A model generated the notes under the pieces. The model was not told the origin of the DNA, searched no databases, and saw nothing but the letters and a program-made list of their open reading frames with translations. Positions 8,629 through 17,626 of a stretch of DNA of 64,000 bases are shown here, in pieces. How positions within the stretch are numbered: position 1 is the first letter of the stretch; the number at the start of each line of letters is the position of its first letter. This DNA comes from an uncultured Aureispira sp. (GTDB taxonomy: Bacteria; Bacteroidota; Bacteroidia; Chitinophagales; Saprospiraceae): contig CAJQOX010000110.1 of NCBI GenBank assembly GCA_905480075.1, positions 1 through 64,000 of the forward strand. The letters are read 5' to 3'. The position numbers and the translations under genes are program-made.

Positions 8629-11600
8629 AGTAATTTAAGGAGGAAAAACAAAAAGCTTATTCCCGAAAGACACAACAAGGCATAATACCAAATGGAATAA
8701 GGGTCCTTTATTGGAGTGGGACTTCCAATAGAAATAAAGCTGCCCCAATAAGCAGGGTGGCCTGAAACAAGGTCAGTCCTGGACAAAAAAGCAAGTTTGG
8801 CCTTTTGCAGCGCAAGGGGTTTTGACATCCCTTTCGACAGATTGATATAAAACAATTCGATAAGTGCCGCACTTGTAAAATCATTCACTTTCCACAAGGT
8901 AGTCAACACACTGGGTGCCCCTGCATACATAAACGCCCTGGCCAGGCTTAAGACGCCTTCTCCCCTCTCTGACTTTCCTATACCGGTTTCGCAAGCACTC
9001 AAAACTACAAGGTCCGCATTAAGAGTCAGATTATGGATTTCGTAGGCGAACAAAGACGCATCTTCCGGATTTACACTATCGCCGGGCATAGAAAACAAAA
9101 GCTGAGACCTCATCGGATGCTGCATATTAACATTGCCATGCATTGCAAGATGAATAATACTGAAGTCAGCAGACTTTTTTATAAAAGCTACTTTCCCTGC
9201 ATCGTTGCCATAATAATATTCTCCTTCAAAAATTTTATTTATCGCATCCAATTCCATCTGAGTCCATGGCAAGCTATCTGTATTATTAACCATGTGATCA
9301 GAGGGGGCAAAGCCAAGACAAAACCCGTTATTATCCTGTTTGCTGTTAAGTTGATCTTTGATGAGCAGCGTGGAAGAATAATTATAATTTATCTGATATT
9401 TTTTCACCATAAAAGGTAAATCTTTATACAAAATCTTTTTTGTATCAGATTCCGGGGGGACAGCGCTTATCAGTACTTCAAAGGGAATATAATTCAACAT
9501 ACCATCAGGGACTATGTTCAGACGATTGACATCAGCAACATCTTGCATAAAAGGTGCTAAAAAGTGTTGGTAAAACTTGTGGGAAGAAGCCACAAAGGCT
9601 TTAAAGGCCCAATAGGGATGCGAACCTATCATCTCGTAATTAGTGAGAGATTTTCGTAAATCATACACAATACTTTCATAATTCGGGGGAATTGGAATTT
9701 GAAAAAACTCTTTTTTGTTTTTTGAGATTTTGAAAACATACACATAATTATCGCCGACAAAATACTCTAAAAGAAGTTCATTTTTACGCTCTAATAAAGA
9801 TTGAACGTCATCAACTGAACAAACTTTAGTTGCATATTTGAGGTTGTGATAGGCCGGATAATTATTTTCGAGCATTGAAATCAGCGTGTCATAAGACTGC
9901 CTGGTCTGAAAATAAATTTTATCAAATTTCTGATTATCCTTAGCTCCTTTATTTTTATAATTTGAGTAGTAGGCAAGATTTTGTCTGAGTTTTTCTTCCT
10001 TTAGAAGTAATTGAGCAGGTATATTAGCATTACCCCTTGCCAAATTGTTTTGTAAAGCCTGCAAAAGAACAAAACCTTTACTTTGTTCGGCAATATTAAA
10101 TGCTTTATCGAGGTATTTATAATTACGGGTTTTGCTAAACAAAAGAAACAAAGTAGCAACAGCACCTTCACAGACCGGCATAGACCTGCTTACCAGTTCT
10201 TTTCTTGAGACACCGGAAGTAAAGTTTTTACGAAGGGATTTAACAACATCAACAGCCTGCAAATAAGTTTCCAAAGCATATTTAAGATTTTTATCCTGTT
10301 TTTCCAATTGATATAATTCTCTGAGCAAGCCCCCCTTTTCCTTCAGTGCTTCAAGCCAAAGAATATTACGGGACAGGTCTTTAGTTGTGGGGTTGGTATA
10401 AACATCAATTATTTCAGAAGAAACCGAGTGACAAACTGCCCCCAAAGCAAGTTGAATGTACCGCAGGGCCAATTTGTATTCTTTTCCACGTTTATAGAAT
10501 TGAGCCAGTTTAAAATAACTGCTGTAAAGGTGTTGAGCCAAGGCCTTATTATTCTGTTCAGCGTTATTATAAGAAGCACCTAAGTCCGCATCGGTTGTTC
10601 TGAAAACCCTTTTATTATTTCGCAGAAAAGATTTGTCGGATTTTAAATCCAGTGATAATTTTAAATAATGAAATTCCTTTTGATTATCATTCTGAGTAGA
10701 ATAAAGCGCAGCGATCTTATCATAGGCATCCGCAATAAAATAATGTTTAGGCCCCAACTGTCTGCTCCAGACTTTAATAGCTTTGTGATAAAAAAAGAGG
10801 GAAGAATCAATTAATTGATAGTTCATATAATACGCTCCCAGTTCCATAAACACCATTCCTGTCTTAAAATGATTTTCGCTAAAAACTTTTATATGAATTT
10901 CACAAGATTTTACAAGATGCGCCAATTCGTGAGATTTTTTGTTCATATCCCTGTACACTAAAGCTATCCCGAGCAGTGTTTCAGCAACTTCAGCAGATTG
11001 TTCATGTCTGAGTTTTTTGAAAACAGACAAAGCATATTCATAGTAAGACAAAGCTTTAGACAGGTCGTCCGCCCTTCTGTAGCGATCAGCGAGCAGGAAA
11101 TAACTTTTGGCAACTTCCACATGTTCATCCCCGAGAACATTCAGTTGGATTTTCAGCGCTTTTTCGAGATATTTGAGTTCTTCATCGAACATATTTATGA
11201 CCCTGAAATAAATGGCCATATCGATATATGAAGAGGCGATTTTGGGATGGTTTGCATCAAATATTTTTGTTCTGACCACCAATGCTTTTTCTTGAAAGTC
11301 AAAGCCTTTGTAGTAGTCTTTTTCTATATCGTAATAATAATTCCCCAGGGCCTCATAGCTATTAGCCGTTTGGTAGTGGTTTTCGCCGAGAATTTTCAAT
11401 TGAAGGTTGAGGGCAAGATGCAGAAATTCCTTTTCTTTTTTGATCGGATTAAAGCCATGATTTCTATCAGTTTCTCCTTTAGAAAACCCACGATAACAGT
11501 TCGCGATATAATAATAAGACAAGGCTACTTTCTGATGTTTTTCCCCGAACAATTTTCTTCGGATAGACAGGGCCTTATTGTGATACTCCAACGCTTTGAA

Positions 11601-12056
11601 GTAATGAACGGTATTCGTGGTTCCTTTTTTTGTCTTGAGGATAGTGGAGACACTGCTGTAATAACGACCGAGGCCTTCAAAGGCATCCGCAATCAGGCTG
11701 CTGTCAATGACAAAATCAGGGTCAATACTTTTCGTTTCATCTAACTGTTGCAGCGCATGATCAAAGCCTTTACTTTTTGCTTCTTCGAACAAAGAGAGGT
11801 CGATATAAATATTTCCTATCCCATTATAACAAATGGCATAATACTCAGGCAGGTTATTATTTCTGTACAAACGGGCAGCGAACTGATAAGACTCTTTAGC
11901 CTTTTGGTATTTCATTTCTGCATAATACTTCTCCGCATCATTAATATGTTTATCTGCTCTGTTCAGGATTTTTTGCAGATCAGACTGAGCATTGCAAAAG
12001 CATGGAAGTAAAGCAATTGACAGAATAAAACAAATACTATTTAATACCTTATCCAT
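8589..12056 (-). CDS. Large TPR-CHAT protein, membrane-anchored
   Basis: 1155 residues. A signal peptide (residues 1-23, ending CNAQS) precedes a long array of tetratricopeptide repeats (about 30-560) with recurring ALxIxxxxLGExHxxxAxSY units. A helical linker follows, then a CHAT domain (about 830-1110) with the caspase-like His973 (LAMHGN) and Cys1022 (LSACETG). A single TM segment (about 1123-1143) and a basic tail close the chain. CHAT proteins are caspase-fold peptidases; some act in defence (the gasdermin- or Craspase-type systems), but most large TPR-CHAT proteins have no known role. The signal peptide and TM place the TPR and protease domains in the periplasm. No gasdermin or effector gene is adjacent. 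The gene is monocistronic. Confidence 0.88.
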   Translation of the reverse strand: MDKVLNSICFILSIALLPCFCNAQSDLQKILNRADKHINDAEKYYAEMKYQKAKESYQFAARLYRNNNLPEYYAICYNGIGNIYIDLSLFEEAKSKGFDHALQQLDETKSIDPDFVIDSSLIADAFEGLGRYYSSVSTILKTKKGTTNTVHYFKALEYHNKALSIRRKLFGEKHQKVALSYYYIANCYRGFSKGETDRNHGFNPIKKEKEFLHLALNLQLKILGENHYQTANSYEALGNYYYDIEKDYYKGFDFQEKALVVRTKIFDANHPKIASSYIDMAIYFRVINMFDEELKYLEKALKIQLNVLGDEHVEVAKSYFLLADRYRRADDLSKALSYYEYALSVFKKLRHEQSAEVAETLLGIALVYRDMNKKSHELAHLVKSCEIHIKVFSENHFKTGMVFMELGAYYMNYQLIDSSLFFYHKAIKVWSRQLGPKHYFIADAYDKIAALYSTQNDNQKEFHYLKLSLDLKSDKSFLRNNKRVFRTTDADLGASYNNAEQNNKALAQHLYSSYFKLAQFYKRGKEYKLALRYIQLALGAVCHSVSSEIIDVYTNPTTKDLSRNILWLEALKEKGGLLRELYQLEKQDKNLKYALETYLQAVDVVKSLRKNFTSGVSRKELVSRSMPVCEGAVATLFLLFSKTRNYKYLDKAFNIAEQSKGFVLLQALQNNLARGNANIPAQLLLKEEKLRQNLAYYSNYKNKGAKDNQKFDKIYFQTRQSYDTLISMLENNYPAYHNLKYATKVCSVDDVQSLLERKNELLLEYFVGDNYVYVFKISKNKKEFFQIPIPPNYESIVYDLRKSLTNYEMIGSHPYWAFKAFVASSHKFYQHFLAPFMQDVADVNRLNIVPDGMLNYIPFEVLISAVPPESDTKKILYKDLPFMVKKYQINYNYSSTLLIKDQLNSKQDNNGFCLGFAPSDHMVNNTDSLPWTQMELDAINKIFEGEYYYGNDAGKVAFIKKSADFSIIHLAMHGNVNMQHPMRSQLLFSMPGDSVNPEDASLFAYEIHNLTLNADLVVLSACETGIGKSERGEGVLSLARAFMYAGAPSVLTTLWKVNDFTSAALIELFYINLSKGMSKPLALQKAKLAFLSRTDLVSGHPAYWGSFISIGSPTPIKDPYSIWYYALLCLSGISFLFFLLKLLKKNKATLNSGSE

Positions 12057-12441
12057 AAAGAGGGACGGTTAAGATAAGCCTTCTGATGTTATATCAGAGT
12101 CAAAAAAGTAGGCATGGGCAGTACTGAATAAAAAAGTACTGAAGTATAAATAATGAATTTAAGCAAAAGCAATTTAATCAAAGCATTTTAAAGAGAAAAA
12201 TAAGTTAAAAATAAATAAGTTTAGATTTAACAAAACAAACAGGCCGTACATCAGTAAACATAAACAATGAAAAAGAAATGTTTTTATAATGGAATTTTGA
12301 GATAAAGAGTTTTTATCCTTATTTTTAAGCCTTACATACTTTTTAAGAAATCAGTTCAAAACAAGGGCATCAAAAACACAAAGGATGAGCTGATTTTGAG
12401 CAGGCACATGCATTGACAAACTTTAAAACAACAAATTTGAA
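12057..12441. other. Intergenic region between divergent CHAT and lysozyme-like genes
   Basis: 385 AT-rich bases. A short hairpin (TCTGAT, GTTAT, ATCAGA) sits just upstream of the CHAT start near 12080-12097. I see no clear promoter pair, RNA gene or repeat. Confidence 0.5.
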
Positions 12442-13218
12442 ATGGCAAGACCAACATTGAGACTGTACGATGGATTCAGTCATACTTCACCTCACCTGAA
12501 AGACGATGTAAAGGATTTACAAACCCTGTTGAAGGGCCTGGGATACAGAATCAAGCCTGATGGTGGATTCGGAGCCTATACAGAAAACATTGTCCGTTTA
12601 TTTCAGACTTCAAAAAAAATCACAGCAGATGGGGTCGTCGGGCCATTTTGTTGGTCCCTTTTGCTCAACAAGCCCAGTCCTAAAGATGTGGAAACAACTT
12701 TTCAAACCACCTATTCCAAGTGGGACAAAAATTTACTGAAGCAATTGGAGGAATTCAAAAAGTATGAAGAAACGGCTAAAAAGGTAGCTGCAAAATACGA
12801 GATACCGGTTTCAATTATTGCCGGCATTGGTTCCCGTGAGTCACATTGGGGGCTGGCACTTACGCCTGTTGGGCCTGGCGGCACAGGAGACGGCGGACAT
12901 GGCAGGGGCCTAATGCAGGTTGACGACCGTTGGCATATACCTTTCGTTGAATCCGGCAAATGGGCAAACGGAAGAGATAACATTATTTACGGTGCTGCTG
13001 TACTTAAAAACTGCATGAACTATTTTGTAAAAAAGGCAGAATGGGAAATGAGTTATAAATTAATAAAGGCGGGCGTTGCCGGATATAATTGCGGGCCAAG
13101 AAGGGCATGGGATGGATTCAGAATGGGGCATGGAGTAGATTATTATACTACCGGCAGAGATTATTCGTCCAATGTAATTGAAAGGGCGGGATGGTTTCAG
13201 CTACATGGATGGGAGTAA
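12442..13218 (+). CDS. Endolysin-like protein: peptidoglycan-binding domain plus lysozyme-like domain
   Basis: 258 residues. Residues about 18-75 form a PG_binding_1 domain (VKDLQTLLKGLGY, ADGVVGPFCWSLL). Residues about 105-255 form a lysozyme-like domain related to goose-type/SLT lysozymes, with Glu133 (GSRESHWG) as the likely catalytic acid and GRGLMQVDD and AGYNCGP as supporting blocks. No signal peptide is visible: the chain opens MARPTLRLYDGFSH. It is therefore endolysin-like in layout, and release would need lysis, a holin or another export route. No phage genes adjoin it. It stands alone, just before the repeat cluster. Confidence 0.8.
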   Translation: MARPTLRLYDGFSHTSPHLKDDVKDLQTLLKGLGYRIKPDGGFGAYTENIVRLFQTSKKITADGVVGPFCWSLLLNKPSPKDVETTFQTTYSKWDKNLLKQLEEFKKYEETAKKVAAKYEIPVSIIAGIGSRESHWGLALTPVGPGGTGDGGHGRGLMQVDDRWHIPFVESGKWANGRDNIIYGAAVLKNCMNYFVKKAEWEMSYKLIKAGVAGYNCGPRRAWDGFRMGHGVDYYTTGRDYSSNVIERAGWFQLHGWE

Positions 13219-13301
13219 ACCTGGTCACAGAAAAAATGCCCTATTGAAAGTTTATACCTTCTGTCCTGCTAAACATAGTTTTTATAACAGACCTTGTTTT
13301 T

Positions 13302-13408
13302 CAGGGCGTCCGGGCGCTACGTTACAGAGCTCGCTATCGCTCGGCCCGCTGCTGTCAAAAAACAACAGCGGTCTGCTACTTCGTATCCCTCTTTCACATC
13401 GCTGACGC
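13302..13408 (-). repeat. Dispersed structured repeat, copy A
   Basis: 107 bases related to copies B and C in inverse orientation. The conserved end reads, on the minus strand, GGCCGAGCG, then CGAGCT, then AACGTAGCGCCCGGACGCCCTG. The other end is GCGTCAGCGATGTG. The termini GCGTC and GACGC are complementary. The central hairpin CCGCTGTTGT / ACAGCAGCGG pairs fully (one G-T) although its bases differ from the matching arms in B and C. The small first hairpin seen in B and C is replaced here. Confidence 0.85.
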
Positions 13409-13621
13409 AAAAATGATAAAAATGATGTAATTGATTCATTGATAAACGGGAGGTAATTTCAGTTCTGACAATAAGTTCATTCTTTCCTAAAATGTATACT
13501 TAAACCCTTCCTGCGTACTCCGAAACAACTAATTTATCGCTTTTCATTCAGGCATCTGAACATTTCCAATTAAAACATCCATATCAATCAAAATCAAATC
13601 CATCGGTCAATCCGACAATCC

Positions 13622-13735
13622 GCGTCAGCGATGTGCAGTAGTGTGGCCGCAGGCCGCAGACCACATCAGCAGTTTTTCACAGCTGATGTGGGCCGAGCGA
13701 GAGCGAGCTGCGAAACGTAGCGCCCGGACGCCCTG
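13622..13735 (+). repeat. Dispersed structured repeat, copy B
   Basis: 114 bases. From 5': end stem GCGTC, hairpin 1 (TGTGGCC, loop GCA, GGCCGCA), hairpin 2 (CCACATCAGC ... GCTGATGTGG, perfect 10 bp), the conserved GGCCGAGCG block, a small hairpin (CTGCG, AAA, CGTAG), then CGCCCGGACGC, which closes with the end stem. It runs opposite to copy A. Confidence 0.85.
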
Positions 13736-13820
13736 CTTTAAGTAACAATTCCCGATTTTGAGGGGTTTTAACAGCGGGATTATTTCACAAGCAGAAATAA
13801 AAGGGACATTTGAAATTATA

Positions 13821-14981
13821 TCATACGATTTCAGGTTCTGCGTTTATAGATTCCCGGTCACTTCGTTTTTTGATTTTATACCATAGTACATTTGCAAACA
13901 ATGCACATAAAGAAACAGCAACAAAGGCAATCCACCAATCAGAAGACAGGAGTGCCTCTTTCAGAGTAAGCTGACCGAGACAAAAAATATTATACACGGG
14001 GATAATCGCTTCGGATAAACTGATTTTTTCTAATGGAAACAACCCGGCAATGGCAACAATATGAAGAATCACCGCTCCCCAAAAAGTAAAGGAATAAGCC
14101 TTCAAGGAAGTTTTAGCAAAGGAAGCCAAGCAGCCTAAAACCCCGATAATAAATAGCCATGTTGGCAACCAAAGCCAGAATACGGCACTGACTTTCTTCC
14201 ATTGCAATAATTGCTGAATACCAAAAACAAGACTTTTAATAATCCCTTGTGAACTGTTGTTTATTCCACTTTGAAAGCCAATAAACACCAAGACCATGGC
14301 CATTAATGAAGCTGCAAAAATAAATATCAGATTGTAGACAAAAGATGGGCTTTGCCCCCTTTCAACTCTCAGTATCAAACTGCGTAATAGCCAAACGACA
14401 AACATGACAAACAAAAAATTGATAATCCCTGCAGAAACCCCCTTCACCTGATTTAATATATCAGCGACCATATTAAACACGCTGAAAGAATTATTTTTAT
14501 TGATAGAAACCGGATTAAAAACACTTTCATCCAAACCGAGAGAATCAGCATTTTCAGCAATTATTTCATCTTCATATGTGTCTAACACATCGACTATCAT
14601 ATTCAGGGATTTGCTGTTTTTCATCGAATTATAATAACAATCAACTTGTCTGATAAAATTAGAATCTGAGCTAAAGTCTTTTGAAAAAACAAGACCTGCA
14701 TCTATGCTATCGCTAGCTAATTTCAGCGTAATTTCATTTTTGTCATTCAGAAAAACCACATTTGCCCTATCTTTGTACTTTTGTAACAATTCGGAAGGAA
14801 TGTGTTGCTGACCTACAATTGCAAGTTCAGGCATTTCCCCATCCCCTTCAAGAGCTTCATTAACAGCATTGGCAGACAGGATCATGAGGGCAGAAAAGAA
14901 AAGGTAGGGAAAAAGAAAAGCGAGTGCAAGTCGCAACCAAAATTGCAAATTCAGAAAAACTGTTTTTATTGATACCAGCAT
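13821..14981 (-). CDS. ABC-2-type permease-like membrane protein
   Basis: 386 residues. One TM helix (about 15-35), a roughly 150-residue extracytoplasmic domain, then about five TM helices (from about 185 to 375). This is the layout of ABC-2 permeases of the NatB/YhgE type that export lipids, drugs or Na+. No ATPase gene is adjacent, so its partner, if any, lies elsewhere. The extracytoplasmic part (residues about 40-165) resembles the periplasmic domain of such permeases, including LASDSIDAGLVFSKDF. Substrate unknown. The gene is monocistronic and borders the repeat pair. Confidence 0.6.
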   Translation of the reverse strand: MLVSIKTVFLNLQFWLRLALAFLFPYLFFSALMILSANAVNEALEGDGEMPELAIVGQQHIPSELLQKYKDRANVVFLNDKNEITLKLASDSIDAGLVFSKDFSSDSNFIRQVDCYYNSMKNSKSLNMIVDVLDTYEDEIIAENADSLGLDESVFNPVSINKNNSFSVFNMVADILNQVKGVSAGIINFLFVMFVVWLLRSLILRVERGQSPSFVYNLIFIFAASLMAMVLVFIGFQSGINNSSQGIIKSLVFGIQQLLQWKKVSAVFWLWLPTWLFIIGVLGCLASFAKTSLKAYSFTFWGAVILHIVAIAGLFPLEKISLSEAIIPVYNIFCLGQLTLKEALLSSDWWIAFVAVSLCALFANVLWYKIKKRSDRESINAEPEIV

Positions 14982-15114
14982 AATAAAATATAATTAATAA
15001 AACATTAGTAGCACGATTTAAACAAATTTGGGATTCTTTTCATAATTTTGGGATGAAAATTTGAAATGAAATTCAAATTGACTACTAATTTTAGTTAATG
15101 TTGTTAAATAAAGA

Positions 15115-15555
15115 ATGCAGGAATTAAAGAAATATTATAATACAGTTGAAGCGGCGATCAGCAAGATTGGGTTAGATCCGCTCAGATTCAGAGGCGATCA
15201 GGATGGAGAATGGACGCTGCACCGTGGTGAATACACAATTTGGGTAGATGTATGGAAAGACCCTGCAGAAAATGTTGCCTACCTTCAGGTAGTTGCCCCT
15301 GTAATTGAAATCCCAGACGAGGCACAGACAGTATTATTCAGAGAATTGCTTCAAATAAATCTGGAACTTTGCGGGATTGCATTTTCTGTGAATGATAAAA
15401 GTGTCGTTTTGAAAGGAACCCGTGTTGCTGAAGGGCTCGACACAGAAGAAGCCTATGCAATGATCATGTTAATAAGCAAATACGTCAGTAATTTCTCCCC
15501 CTTATTGTTAAAAAAGTATTTTAACAACGGAAAACCGGGCACCCCCCCGGAATAA
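15115..15555 (+). CDS. YbjN-like / secretion-chaperone-fold protein
   Basis: 146 residues, soluble, with no signal peptide. The strand-helix pattern (GEWTLHRGEYTIWVDVW, VAYLQVVAPV, LFRELLQINLELCGIAFSV, TEEAYAMIMLISKYV) fits the YbjN / type III chaperone-like fold family. Members act as sensors or chaperones; the role here is unknown. It ends three bases before the ogt start, so the two are probably co-transcribed. Confidence 0.55.
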   Translation: MQELKKYYNTVEAAISKIGLDPLRFRGDQDGEWTLHRGEYTIWVDVWKDPAENVAYLQVVAPVIEIPDEAQTVLFRELLQINLELCGIAFSVNDKSVVLKGTRVAEGLDTEEAYAMIMLISKYVSNFSPLLLKKYFNNGKPGTPPE

Positions 15556-15558
15556 AAG

Positions 15559-16041
15559 ATGAAAACATATATAAACACAGCTGTAGGACGTTTTGTTATT
15601 ACCGGGATGGGCAACAAAATAACATCGGTGAGAATAGAAAATGAATCTAAAAGGTTTGCGGGACAGCTCCCTTCTTATATGGCAGCTTGTGCTAATGAAC
15701 TCCGTTCGTATTTTCAGGATGGGCTTGAAACCTTTAAAACAGACTTTTCGTTGGAACAGGGAACTGAATTTCAGCAAAAGGTATGGAGAGAATTGCTTAA
15801 CATACCCTATGGAAAAACCACTACTTACCTGAAAATAGCAGAAAAAGTCGCTAACAAAAACGCTGTCAGGGCCGTAGGAAATAGTATTGGGCGGAACCCT
15901 TTTGCTATATTAGTCCCTTGTCACCGGGTTATAGGCACCGACGGCAGCCTTACCGGCTTTGCTTACGGAATAGAAACAAAGCGATGGCTATTGGAGTTGG
16001 AGAAGTCCAAACTATATGGTAAACAACATAAATTATTTTAG
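15559..16041 (+). CDS. ogt: Methylated-DNA-protein-cysteine methyltransferase
   Basis: 160 residues. The suicide enzyme transfers the alkyl group from O6-alkylguanine to its own cysteine, here Cys121 in the PCHRV motif. The C-terminal DNA-binding half is standard: FQQKVWRELLNIPYGKTTTY helix-turn-helix region, RAVGNSIGRNP, and FAYGIETKRWLLELE. The N-terminal domain is short. It follows the YbjN-like gene by three bases. A second family member without the cysteine is at 54702. Confidence 0.92.
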   Translation: MKTYINTAVGRFVITGMGNKITSVRIENESKRFAGQLPSYMAACANELRSYFQDGLETFKTDFSLEQGTEFQQKVWRELLNIPYGKTTTYLKIAEKVANKNAVRAVGNSIGRNPFAILVPCHRVIGTDGSLTGFAYGIETKRWLLELEKSKLYGKQHKLF

Positions 16042-16102
16042 GTCCCTACAGATATCATCAAACCTATTTAAGGCTTTCTGATTTTCTGACAACAACAAAA
16101 GG

Positions 16103-16834
16103 ATGAACTATTTTTTTTCGATCCTGTTTTTTTTCTACTTTAACTTGTGCCTGTCACAAGTAGAACACAAATCCCTTCTTAAAGGAACAAAGGCTTATCA
16201 AAAAGGCAATTTTTCTGAATCGGAGCAAATTTTCAGGACGGTTGTTGAGAAAAACGCCCATTCTCTTAAAGGCAATTACAACCTGGGAAATGCCCTGTTC
16301 AAGAACAAAAAATACGAAGAAGCAGCATTGTACTTTCAACAGGCTGTCACCAATACAGAAAGCGGTTCAGAAAGATCAGCAGCCTATTATAATCTTGGCA
16401 ATTCATACCTTGAAACAGCAAAAAAAAACATTCAACAATCGGGAGGAGTTGCCCCCTCAGGCGGAGAAGATACTCAGAAACAGTTGACACAGGCAATTGA
16501 ATCGTATAAAAATTCTTTGCGAAACAACCCGACAGATTACGATGCAAAAAATAACCTTGCAACGGCCTACAGGCTTTTGCGGCAATTGCAGCAACAAAAG
16601 CAGGAAAACAAAAAGAATCAGAAAAAAAATAAGGAACAAAATCCACAGAAACCAAACAAGGAAAACAAGCCTATAGAAAACAGCAAAGAAGAAATGAATA
16701 CAGAACCTGAAGAATTAAAAAAAGATGAGGTAGACCGATTGATGGAAATAATAGAACAGGAGGACAAAAAAGTTCAGAAAAAACTGATGAAACGCAAACG
16801 ACCGGTAGCCCCCTCGACAGAAAACGATTGGTAA
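16103..16834 (+). CDS. batC: BatC-like tetratricopeptide repeat protein
   Basis: 243 residues. A signal peptide (residues 1-19) precedes TPR units at about 25-150 (LKGNYNLGNALFKNKKYEEA, AAYYNLGNSYLETAKK, DAKNNLATAYRLLRQ). A Gln/Lys/Asn-rich, highly charged C-terminus follows. This is the usual form of BatC of the Bacteroidota Bat (Bacteroides aerotolerance) cluster, envelope proteins thought to work with vWA proteins and a MoxR ATPase. It is first in the run batC, batD-short, batD, batE. The usual upstream moxR, DUF58, batA and batB genes are not here. Confidence 0.75.
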   Translation: MNYFFSILFFFYFNLCLSQVEHKSLLKGTKAYQKGNFSESEQIFRTVVEKNAHSLKGNYNLGNALFKNKKYEEAALYFQQAVTNTESGSERSAAYYNLGNSYLETAKKNIQQSGGVAPSGGEDTQKQLTQAIESYKNSLRNNPTDYDAKNNLATAYRLLRQLQQQKQENKKNQKKNKEQNPQKPNKENKPIENSKEEMNTEPEELKKDEVDRLMEIIEQEDKKVQKKLMKRKRPVAPSTENDW

Positions 16835-16932
16835 CACCCTAGTTAAAACCTTGTTAATCATTAAAAAAAATAAACTTTTTTATTCAAATTACGTATATTA
16901 TAGCTCTTAATAATCCATAAATCATTTTTATT

Positions 16933-17565
16933 ATGAAAATTAAAGCGTTGATTTTGATATTGGGGTATTTTTATTCAGTTACTATAAATGCACAACAAGA
17001 CAAAGACATATCCGTATCGGTACAAATCAGCTTTGACACAATTGAACTTGAAGAGCAATTTGAGGTAAAATACACTTTTAAAAACAGCAAACAATTATCC
17101 CCTTTTAAAACACCTGACTTCAGGGATTTCAATTTAGTTGCCGGCCCGATTACGAATCAGACCACTTCAATTATAAACGGAGATATTTCACAGTCGGTCA
17201 CCTACACTTTCATACTTATTGGTAATCATTTGGGCACTTATAATATTCCATCCGCGAGTATAGAAACGGAAAGAGGGGCACTTATTACCGATGAACCCCT
17301 GCTTACGGTAGTTGACAAATTAAAAACCCCAAGAGAAAATAAACAATCAAATGTATACCAATCCCCTTTTCAGGACAATTCTTTTTTTAACGACCCCTTT
17401 TTTGACCGGGGAATAAATCCAGGGCAATCTATGGATGATTTGATGAAAGAATTTGACGAACTATTTAATTTAGAACCTCTTTTTGAGAATAAGGACCAAA
17501 CCAATCCTAGCCCCCCGAACCAATCCCCTTCAAAGAAAAAAAAGGAGAAGGTATACAAGATATAA
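16933..17565 (+). CDS. Truncated BatD-like protein (N-terminal domain only)
   Basis: 210 residues. A signal peptide (residues 1-20) and one BatD-type Ig-like domain (residues about 27-130: IELEEQFEVKYTFKNSK, YTFILIGNHLGTYNIPSASIE) correspond to the first domain of the full BatD that follows. The later domains and the C-terminal TM and cytoplasmic parts are absent. Instead the chain has a Phe/Asp-rich stretch (FQDNSFFNDPFFDRG) and a basic Lys tail. Its stop is clean and it has its own signal peptide, so it looks like a functional short paralogue rather than a decaying fragment. Phylogeny would be needed to be sure. Confidence 0.7.
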   Translation: MKIKALILILGYFYSVTINAQQDKDISVSVQISFDTIELEEQFEVKYTFKNSKQLSPFKTPDFRDFNLVAGPITNQTTSIINGDISQSVTYTFILIGNHLGTYNIPSASIETERGALITDEPLLTVVDKLKTPRENKQSNVYQSPFQDNSFFNDPFFDRGINPGQSMDDLMKEFDELFNLEPLFENKDQTNPSPPNQSPSKKKKEKVYKI

Positions 17566-17626
17566 TTTCCTACTGACAAGATTTACATTCTGAATTTCCG
17601 GTCTGCACTACACAATTCCAAAAGGC

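Larger units (their letters stand above)
13219..13820. other. 602-base gene-free region with an inverted pair of structured repeats
   Basis: Between the lysozyme-like gene and the ABC-2-like gene. It holds repeat copy A (13302-13408, minus) and copy B (13622-13735, plus) around about 213 bases of AT-rich unique DNA. No coding sequence is supported. A frame that runs through copy A is a by-product of the repeat. Confidence 0.8.

Noticed and set aside
8589-13218. CHAT protein plus lysozyme-like gene as a two-gene defence system
   Set aside because: The genes are divergent with a 385-base gap and the CHAT protein is exported; no other defence gene is nearby.
13178-13405. 75-codon frame after the lysozyme-like gene
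   Set aside because: It overlaps the end of that gene and then reads through repeat copy A; the translation is a by-product of the repeat.
13302-13735. Insertion sequence with long terminal inverted repeats
   Set aside because: No transposase between the arms, and a third solo copy lies 22 kb away; it fits a small dispersed element better.
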